Source: Isoetes taiwanensis
Taxonomy: Eukaryota > Streptophyta > Lycopodiopsida > Isoetales > Isoetaceae
Assembly (NCBI GenBank): GCA_021234155.1
Contig: JAJEKV010000033.1
Coordinates: forward strand, 11,544,163-11,608,162
Direction of reading: 5' to 3'
Length of the DNA stretch: 64,000 nucleotides
Below are positions 44,891-52,835 of the stretch, piece by piece. Each line of letters opens with the position of its first letter. Within the stretch, counting starts at the first letter, position 1. The translations under genes were made by a program, and so were the position numbers. Below the pieces are notes generated by a model that had not been told where the DNA came from, made no database searches, and saw nothing but the letters and a program-made list of their open reading frames with translations.

Positions 44891-47800
44891 GTGTACTTTG
44901 TTCTTTTTGGAGAACAAGGGTGGTCTTCTGGCCACGAAAGTTGGTCCCCAGGGTAATGTCGATATTCTGAGTCCATTGGAAGAGCCAAATCATGGTTTTG
45001 AGAGGGGAAATTGCTCGTCCATCGCCCGGGCCTTCAGAAGAGAACTTTTGTGGCGGCATGTGAGCTCTGAAGACTTCGAAGCTATTTCATCGTGCACCAA
45101 CACTTGCATATCCTAGTGAAACGTTTTCTCATGTCCGCGACCGCACGCGTTGCACCGCTTTGTCAAAATTCCACCTTTTTTTTCGATGCGAAATTTTTTT
45201 TTAGTTATCGTTCTTTTGCATTTATGCTTCATAAATTCGTAATTAATGCATGGTATGGAATTAAATTCTAATTTTTTGTCAGTTGGCTTCTTAGGTCATC
45301 CCCAGCATACAGGCAAATTTTTAGAATTTCCGGATAAAGTTCTGATCAAATAGGTAGCATTGGAACGGTCTAAAAATGACTGTTGTTGGGCGATAGCAAG
45401 ACATTCATAAATTCGTAATTAATGCATAGTAAGGAATTAAATTCTGATTTTTTGTCGAGCAGGCTTCCTAAGTCATCGCCAACGTACATGCCAGTTTTCA
45501 AAATTTCCAGACAAGGTTTAGATCAAAGTGTTTGCATTAGTATGCGGTCAGGCGGCTGTTGTTGGGCATCCGAGCTGGCACACTTGCCCAAGTCAAACAA
45601 GGCCAGGACCTTGCAAGGCCGCCTCATTAGAGGGGAGAGTCCGAACCCCAAGAGGCGAGCCCCAAAAAGTTTCCCGAGGCGACCTTTCTGGCGGCTCCCG
45701 GGAGGGGTGACGCTAAAGACCACACTCCGGATCTCCGGTTCCCCTATCCGGCCGTTGAATCCTTCGTTCAAGGGCCCCGGCTCGATAAGGTCCAAAAATC
45801 CAACATCCGTCCCGAGAACTTATCAAACCCTTGGCGTCTAGCGGGCCGGCCGTGTAGAAACCAAAGTGTTTTGTCGTTCGGACATTGCGGAGGCTCCGGA
45901 ATGGCGATTCGACTTCGCCACATCGTCCGGGAGGTCGAAATTACCCTAGAGACCAAGTTGCACGGCCGTTTGCAAAAGAAAGAAACACTTCGCCCTACGT
46001 TGCGGTGATTCGGCGACCACCTCACGGGCCAATTGACTACGAGTGTTGGACATGAGATAGTTTGACGCTTCCTCGAGAAGGGGTGGTCTTCTGGCCACGA
46101 AACTTGGTCCCCAGGACAATGTCGACATTCCGAGTCCATTGGCAGAAGGGGAAGTTGCATGTCCGTCGCCAGGGAGAGGACTTTTGGGGCAAGCTGCTTC
46201 CAGGTGGTTTTTAGGGTCCGTGCTCTGGCGTCAACATCCCCCCTCTACGTCAAGACACGGCGCAAGGTCCTAGTCGAATCTGACAAGGATAGAGCCTCCG
46301 AAACGTAAACCCTATGAGTTGCCAGGTTCTAGTAGGGTTTGCATTTTGGGTACCGAGTTTTGGTCTTTTGCACTTGGGACTTGGCCAATAAGATGCAGTT
46401 GAGAACGCGAAGCAAGAGGAACTGACGGAATGGAGTTTGGATCTGTACTCCTCCCGTTGTGGCAGTTAGAAGTAAAGGGCAGCTTTTGCAGTAGCAAAAC
46501 ATTCATAAATTCGTAATTAATGCATAGTACGGAATTAAATTCTGATTTTTTGTCAGCAGGCTTCCTAAGTCATCGCCAACATACAGGCCAGTTTTCAAAA
46601 TTTCTGGACAAGGTTTAGATCAAAGTGTTTGCATTAGAACGGTCCGGGCAGCCTATTGTTGGGCAGTCGAGCCCAAGTCAAACACGGCCAGGACCTTGCA
46701 AGGTCATCTCATTAGAGGGGAGAGTCCGGACCCCAGGAGGCGAGCCCCAAAAAGTTTCCCGAGGCAGCCTTTCTGGCGGCCCCCCGAGGGGCCGTGACGC
46801 TAAAGACCACACTCCCGATCTCGGTTCCCCTATCCGCCGTTGAATCCTTTCATTCAAGGGCCCCGTCTCGATAAGGTCCAAAAAATCCAACATCCGTCCG
46901 GAGAACTTATCAAACCGCGCGCGTCTGCGGTCGGCAGTGTAGAAACCAAAGTGTTTTGTCGTTCGGACATTGCGGAGGCTCCGGAATGGCGATTGACTTC
47001 GCCACATCGTCCGGAGGCGAAATTACCCTAGAGACCAAGTTTCACGGTCGGTTTTGCAAAAGAAAGAAACACTTACGCCCTACGTTGCGGTATTCGACTG
47101 CCCACCTCCTAGGCCAATTGACTACACGAGTGTGTTGGACATGAGATAGTTTGACTTCCTCGAAGGGGTGGTCTTCCGCCACAAAACTTGGTCCCCAGGC
47201 AATGTCGACGTTCCGAGTCCATTGGCGAGCGAATCATGATTCCCGAGAGGGGAAGTTGCCCGTCCGTCGCCGGGGGCCTTCGGAGAGGACTTTTGGGGCA
47301 AGCCGCTTCCGGATGGTTTTAGGGTCTGCGGCTCGGGCGCCAACATCCCCCTCTACGTCAAGACACGGCGCAAGGTCCTAGTCAAATCGACAAGGATAGA
47401 GCCTCCGGCGTAAACCCTATGAGTTGCCGTGTTCTAGCGGGGGTTTGCGTTTTGGGTGCCGAAGTTTTGGTCTTTTGCACTTGGGACTTGGCGATAAGAT
47501 GCAAATCGAGAACGCTAAGCAAGGGAAACCGACGGAATGGAGTTTGGATCTGTACTCCTCCCGTTGTGGCGGTTAAAGTAAAGGGCGGCTTTTTGCGGTA
47601 GCAAGACATTCATAAATTCGTAATTAATGCATAGTATGGAATTAAATTCTGATTTTTTGTCAGCAGGCTTCCTAAGTCATCGCCAACATACAGGCCAGTT
47701 TTCAAAATTTCCGGACAAGGTTTAGATCAAAGTGTTTGCATTAGAACGGTCCGGGCAGCCTGTTGTTGGGCAGCCGAGCTGGCACACTTGCCCAAGTCAA

Positions 47801-49190
47801 ACAAGGCCAGGACCTTGCAAGGCCGTCTCATTAGAGGGGAGAGTCCGAACCCCAAGAGGCGAGCCCCAAAAAGTTTCCCGAGGCAGCCTTTCCTGGCAGC
47901 GCTCCCCCGGGGGGCCGTACGCTAAAGACCACACTCCCGGATCTCGGTTCCCCTATCCGACCGTTGAATCCTTCGTTCAAGGGCCCTGGCTCGATAAGGT
48001 CCAAAAAAATCCAACATCCGTCCGGGAGAACTTATCAAAGCGCAAAGCGTTCTGCGGTCGACCGTGTAGAAACCAAAGTGATTTGTCGTTCAGAGATTGC
48101 AGAGGCTCCGGAATGGCGATTCGACTTCGCCACATCGTCCGGGAGGCCGAAATTACCCTAGAGACCAAGTTGCACGGTCAGTTTTGCAAAAGAAAGAAAC
48201 ACTTACGCCCTACGTTGCAGTATTCGACAGCCACCTCCTAGGCCAATTGACTACGAGTGTGTTGGACATGAGATAGTTTGACGCTTCCTCGAGAAGGGGT
48301 GGTCTTCTGGCCACGAAACTTGGTCCCCAGGACAATGTCGACATTCCGACTCCATTGGCAGAGCCGAATCACGATTCCGGAGAGGGGAAGTTGCCCGTCC
48401 GTTGCCAGGGCCTTCGGGAGAGGACTTTTGCGGCAAGCTGCTTCCAGGTGGGTTTTAGGGTCCGTGCTCTGGCGTCAACACCACCCCTTTACGTCAAGAC
48501 ACGGCGCAAGGTCCTAGTCGAATTTGACAAGGATAGAGCCTCCGAAACATAAACCCTATGAGTTGCCAGGTTCTAGCAGGATTTGCGTTTTGGGTGCCGA
48601 GTTTTGGTCGTTTGCACTTGGGACTTGGCCGATAAGATGCAGTTGAGAATGCGAAGCACGGGGAACTGACGGAATGGAGTTTGGATCTGTACTCCTCCCG
48701 TTGTGGCAGTTAGAAGTAAAGGGCAGCTTTTGCAGTAGCAAGACATTCATAAATTCGTAATTAATGCATAGTACGGAATTAAATTCTGATTTTTTCGTCG
48801 GGGCTTCCTAAGTCATCGCCAACATACAGGCCAGTTTTCAAAATTTCCTGACAAGGTTTAGATCAAAGTGTTTGCATTAGAACGGTCCCCGCAGCTGTTG
48901 TTGGGCAACCGAGCTGCACACTTGCCCAAGTCAAACAAGGCGGGGACCTTGCAAGGCCGTCTCATTAGAGGGGAGAGTCCAAACCCCAAGAGGCGAGCCC
49001 CAAAAGTTTCCCAAGGTAGCCTTTCTGGCAGCTCCCAGGGGGCCGTGCGCTAAAGACCACACTCCCGGATCTCGGTTCCCCTATCCGGCCCGTTGAATCC
49101 TTCGTTCAAGGGCCCTCGTTCGATAAGGGCCAAAAATCCAACATCCATCCGGAGAACTTATCAAACCGCCACCCCGTGCTCAAACATGCC
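44890..49190. repeat. Tandem array of about 1.1-kb units (four copies, two partial)
   Basis: The landmark ACATTCATAAATTCGTAATT occurs at 45401, 46499, 47606 and 48743 (periods 1098, 1107 and 1137), with an older copy near 45228. A second landmark, GGTGGTCTTC..CC followed by ACTTGGTCCCCAGG, occurs at about 44917, 46083, 47166 and 48298. Units differ by many small indels. The first partial unit has the cleanest reading frame (44898-45116, about 72 codons, ENKGGLLATKVGPQG..), possibly a captured gene fragment; later units have no shared open frame. Confidence 0.85.
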
Positions 49191-49385
49191 ACCCGGGCTC
49201 AAACATCCCGCTTACATTCGTAAGTAGTAGCAATAGAAGATTGGTTAAATCCGAATGCGATTTTGATCGCATATATGGCTCGAGAATGTCCAAATTAGCA
49301 TAAGGACAAACTTTCATGACCATCGGATGAAAAAAGGCACCAAAAAATTAAAAGTGTTAGGCGTCGCTATAACAAAATAAATCGC
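49191..49385. other. Tandem array edge, no gene
   Basis: Short unique stretch between the last 1.1-kb unit and the middle GACGTC block. Nothing recognisable. Confidence 0.4.
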
Positions 49386-49512
49386 GGACACGTCGCATGC
49401 GACGTTAAAAACCGTATATATCGATTTGAAATCGTATATATACGATTTCAAATCGTATATCTTGATTACGTCGCATCTTTGACGTCGCTGACGTCGCATC
49501 GCGACGCCCGTG
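49386..49512. repeat. Middle GACGTC block with nested AT palindrome
   Basis: CGTCGCATGCGACGTT and later GACGTCGCTGACGTCGC flank a perfect AT palindrome at about 49424-49462. That palindrome consists of CGATTTGAAATCG, TATATA, CGATTTCAAATCG. Confidence 0.8.
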
Positions 49513-49679
49513 TTTTTTACGATCCGTGGGCCTTTTTTCCCGACCATTCCTAGGCTTCCTTCTATCGACTATTTTGGGCGATCTTCTACGCTCCACGACC
49601 TTGAACGACTTGCAAGCACTCTTTTTAAGGTTAGTAGATCATGGTTTTTGGATTGAATGGTTTTTTGGATTGAATGATT

Positions 49680-50040
49680 TAGTGTAGATTTCAAATTTTT
49701 TTTTTTCTATCTCTTTCCTTCTTTTTCTTCTTCTTGTTTCTTCATTCTTCTTCTTTTTCCTTCTTTCCTCATTTCTTTCTTCGATTCTTCCCTCATTTCA
49801 CTCTTCCATTCTTCCATTCTTCTATCTTCTTCTATTTCATTCTCTTATTTCTTCCATTCTTCTCTTTCTTCCCCTAATTTCTTTTTTCTCCTCTTTCCCC
49901 TTCTCTTCTTTCTCCCACCCTTCTCTTCTTCTTTGATTCATTCATTTTTTTTCTTCTTGTTTTACTATTTCTTCATCTTTTTTTTTTTTTTTTTTTTGTT
50001 TCTTCTTCGATCTTTTTTTTCGTTGTTCTTATTCTTCTAA
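49680..50040 (+). repeat. Polypyrimidine (TTC/TCTT) tract with T runs
   Basis: About 360 bp of nearly pure C/T with many TTCTTC words and a 19-20 base T run near 49980. No gene. Confidence 0.9.
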
Positions 50041-50159
50041 CTCTTTGTTACTTTCTATTTCGATTTGGACACGTCAGGATCTTGTTACACACGTCCTTCT
50101 TTTGGTAAGTTGATCGCACTTGCATTTTATTTTTATAATTTTAAGTAGGTTAAAAAAAA

Positions 50160-50350
50160 TTGATGGAGTGGCTTGTTCAAGGGCACGGGTCGGCTCCACC
50201 TAGAGTGGGGAGGACCATGTACCCGGGTTCGAAGTCCACAGCCACTTGTTATTTTTTAGGTTTAAAATAAAATTGTAGTGGCTTGTTCAAGGGCACGGTA
50301 GGCTCCACTACGAGTGGAGACGACCAGGTGTTCGGGTCCAAGTCGACTTT
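50160..50350 (+). repeat. Tandem pair of tRNA-like (SINE-type) units
   Basis: GTGGCTTGTTCAAGGGCACG occurs at about 50168 and 50278. Each is followed by a GGCTCCAC..GAGTGG arm and a B-box-like CGGGTTCGAAGTCC (50224-50237; degenerate TTCGGGTCCAAGTC in the second). Units are about 110 bp apart. No full cloverleaf was drawn, so this is probably a SINE-like dimer. Confidence 0.4.
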
Positions 50351-51074
50351 TCTTGTAATTCTTAGGTAGAGGTGGCCAAATCTAGCTTATAACCCTAAAG
50401 CGTATGTTAGCCAACTCTAGCTTTTAATCCGACTAATCCAGATTAAGAAGGGGCTCATTTCGATGATGGGGGGAGCTGCTTCGAAAAAGAAGGTACATGA
50501 CCTAGTCATAGTCTTATTTTTATTCTTTTGTTTTGTGTTAATCTATCGATTTATAGAAAAGGCAAAGAGTGATTGCAAAATTGAAGTCGAATGCCAAAAA
50601 ATTGGGAGGCGATTGGTGAAAGGTCCCTAAACCACTTAATCTGTCCATAAGGAAGATATCAAGGTATTTGTTATTTGTTGCCATTCGTTCAATTCGAAAT
50701 AATACATTTAACTTGTCATGTTGTATTCCTTGCAATCAGATCACTTTCGAACGTGCAAAGGATTCCAAGAAAAAACATCTGCCTCACGGACTGCCAAGGC
50801 AACTTCAAGCAAACGAATTTTGTCTCACTTGGGTTACGGCGGCCGAAAAGGCTTTTTACATAGATTCGTAAGTGCTATAAACTCTTAGTTCACGTTAACT
50901 TTCAATGTCATTGTCTGTCGTATTGTTATAGAATTGGCTATACGGGTTTTCCCCTAACAGGGAACACGTAAAGATAGCCACTACTCGCCTCTTGCCTCTT
51001 GTATATGATATTGTAATTAACTATTAAAATTCTTTCCCTTTTTTTATTTTTTTTATTTTTTTTTTATTTTTTTT
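50351..51074. other. Interior of the Mutator-like element, no gene supported
   Basis: A 67-codon ORF at 50668-50871 (NLSCCIPCNQITFERAKD..) has a CCxxC pattern but no recognisable family. It may be captured host sequence. Confidence 0.3.
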
Positions 51075-51239
51075 TCGTACACCACGTCGCACGCGACGTC
51101 ACGTCGCATGCGACGTCTGAGTCACGTCTGCCGACGTCACATGCGACGCACGTCGCATGCGACGTGTCTGCAGCGACGTCTGTGTCACGTCATCAGACGT
51201 CGCATAGACGTGACCTAGACGTCGCTATAGACGTCGCTA
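51075..51239. repeat. Right GACGTC/TGACGT array
   Basis: Contains CACGTCGCACGCGACGTCAC, GCATGCGACGTCTGAGTCAC and similar words, ending CGTCGCTA at 51239. Composition mirrors the left array in inverted orientation, but the order of words is not co-linear. Confidence 0.85.
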
Positions 51240-51249
51240 AATGCCCTTT

Positions 51250-52137
51250 CTCCTGTTGTGGTACAAGCTTTCTTGTGTAAGTTTCGCTTAAGGTTTTCAA
51301 TCGCAGGAGCTTTGATTCGAACATAGAGTCTTGTGGCTTTGCTAGGTCCTCGTCTGAGAGATCAACATGAGGTGTTTCTTCATCTGACACAGGAGCAACA
51401 GATGGTGTACTAGTAGATGCTGAGAGGTTTGGTGTGGGCAGGTCTTGGAGGGAGCTGCTTTCCCTCTCTGTGGAAAAAAGTAGTCGAGTTTGGTGACGTA
51501 GTTGAGCAGCTTCTGAAGTGTCATAGAATATAGGAGTTGCGTGGCGCTGACTGCTCCCACTTAGTGTAGTATCAAGTAGCGAGATGGATGGAGTTGGTGT
51601 GATTTGCCTCCAGGGAGGCTGTCTACATTGGACTATGGGTGACGGACAAAAACGAATTGGAGGAGGGAGTCTGAGCTCGTCCTCCCTTGCTGGAGTGAAA
51701 TGAGGGTGGAGGAAAGTTTCGTTCTTCTGTGGGTTGTGGTGGTGTAAAACGCATTGGTGCAGGCAAACGACGTTCAGGAGCAGGTTGTGGAGGAGTAAAC
51801 TGAACTGGTGGTGGAAGTCAACGTGTACAAACGCCAGGGCTGGGGCTTTGGATATCGGAGTCAGAAGTTTCGTGGCTACTACCTGGGAGGAGGTGTGAAA
51901 ACCATCGGAGGGGGGAGCCTGCGAGCAGGACAGGGAGGCTCTGAAGCTCTTTTTTCTCCAGCCATAGTCAGCAAGTAGCGTCAAACGGTATAAATTTATA
52001 CGACACAGAAGCAGGAATGTTAGCGAACGGTATAAATTTATACAGAGATGGTATAAATTTATACAGAGAAGGTGTAAGGTTAAACAGAAACGGCATAAAT
52101 TTATACGAAAACTTACAGACATTCGTATAGGAGACAT
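51250..52137 (-). pseudogene. N-terminal part of the DUF7869-like gene (copy A)
   Basis: Minus-strand frame from ATG 52137. The first exon MSPIRMS is followed by GTAAGT at about 52116, and the continuing frame is filled by translated palindromes (the repeated INLY peptide), so 52116 to about 51960 is best read as an intron. The rest encodes a Ser/Pro/His-rich, low-complexity region ending FESKLLRLKTLSETYTRKLV, an amphipathic helix. It is then cut by the Mutator-like element at 51249. The product continues at 44665 (FSCYIAKKKETYGRG) with a one-base frame difference. Low-complexity N-termini are common in transposases, but no domain is recognised here. Confidence 0.55.
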
Positions 52138-52835
52138 TATGGAGAACTGCTATATGGAAAGGCACAAAACAGAGGTACTTAAGCCCAGCGGCGGCCGATC
52201 TATTTTCTATATACGCTGTTCGGAGTCGAAGCTGCTCGCGCTGCGCCTTATATATTCACCCCAATTTGCTCTCCCGAACAGCTATAAGCGAATCCATACG
52301 GTCATGGCCACGTAAGTCTCTAATCCGTACCATTCTAGTTCCGCATCTCTTTTAATCTTCTTGTTCTTGTTTTGTCTTGGGTCTATGGTATAAATTTATA
52401 CAGAGTCTAAGGTCCCACGGTATAAATTTATACTGAGAGGGTTCTGCAACGGTATAAATTTATACCGCTCGTGCTCAGACAATATTAATTTATACCGTTG
52501 CAGAACTCTCTCGGTATAAATTTATACCGCTCATGCTCGGAGCGTATAAATTTATACCGTTGCAGAACTCTTTCGGTATAAATTTATACCGCGAGTGTTC
52601 TGCGACGGTATAAATTTATACCCGTCTGAGCACGAGCAGTATAAATTTATATTGTTGCAGAACCCTCTCGGTATAAATTTATACAGAAGGAGACCACAGT
52701 CGTTAAAAGAAACAGTTCATAAACGCTTGCGGTATAAATTTATACCGTAAGAGCATAAAATCACACAGCTGTCTTCTCTGTAGGTATAAATTTATACGGG
52801 GAGACAACCTCCAAGGTTTAAATTTAATCCGAGTG
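51985..52835. repeat. Array of 16-bp palindromes GGTATAAATTTATACC
   Basis: Copies or one-end-degenerate copies at about 51987, 52029, 52050, 52092, 52387, 52419, 52451, 52483, 52513, 52543, 52575, 52607, 52639, 52670, 52731, 52783 and 52815 (degenerate). Another lies at 55018. Between 52440 and 52680 they sit in larger inverted modules (GTTCTGCAAC / GTTGCAGAAC and GCTCGTGCTCAGA / TCTGAGCACGAGC). They lie in presumed first introns of both divergent genes, on both sides of the promoter. Confidence 0.92.
52138..52303. promoter_or_regulatory. Compact divergent promoter of a two-gene transposon
   Basis: 166 bp separate the two start codons (minus ATG at 52137, plus ATG at 52304). A plus TATA-like box, TTATATATT, lies at 52248-52256. 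A minus one, GTATATAG, lies at 52214-52207. A 9-bp perfect inverted repeat, GCTGTTCGG (52215-52223) and CCGAACAGC (52274-52282), encloses the plus TATA box and abuts the minus one; it is a candidate shared binding site. Confidence 0.6.

Larger units (their letters stand above)
44666..51239. mobile_element. Mutator-like DNA element (6.6 kb) with GACGTC terminal arrays
   Basis: The ends are TAGCGACG at left and CGTCGCTA at right, flanked by a near-identical 10-bp duplication. The element separates the N- and C-terminal parts of the DUF7869-like gene. Both ends are arrays of GCGACGTC words (44666-44890 and 51075-51239). The interior holds 1.1-kb tandem repeats, a middle GACGTC block, a polypyrimidine tract and SINE-like sequence. 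No transposase was found, so it is non-autonomous. The superfamily assignment rests on the duplication length and on repetitive terminal structure. Confidence 0.55.

Noticed and set aside
45422-49053. Multiple ORFs of up to 169 codons in the 1.1-kb repeats
   Set aside because: Frames are not shared between repeat units, and the indels between units are not multiples of three.
51193-52137. Membrane protein suggested by the Leu/Tyr-rich INLY repeats
   Set aside because: The peptide is a translation of the palindrome array, most likely intronic (a GTAAGT follows the first codons).
51985-52835. CRISPR array
   Set aside because: The repeats are short perfect palindromes with irregular spacing and repeated spacers; the context is a eukaryotic transposon.
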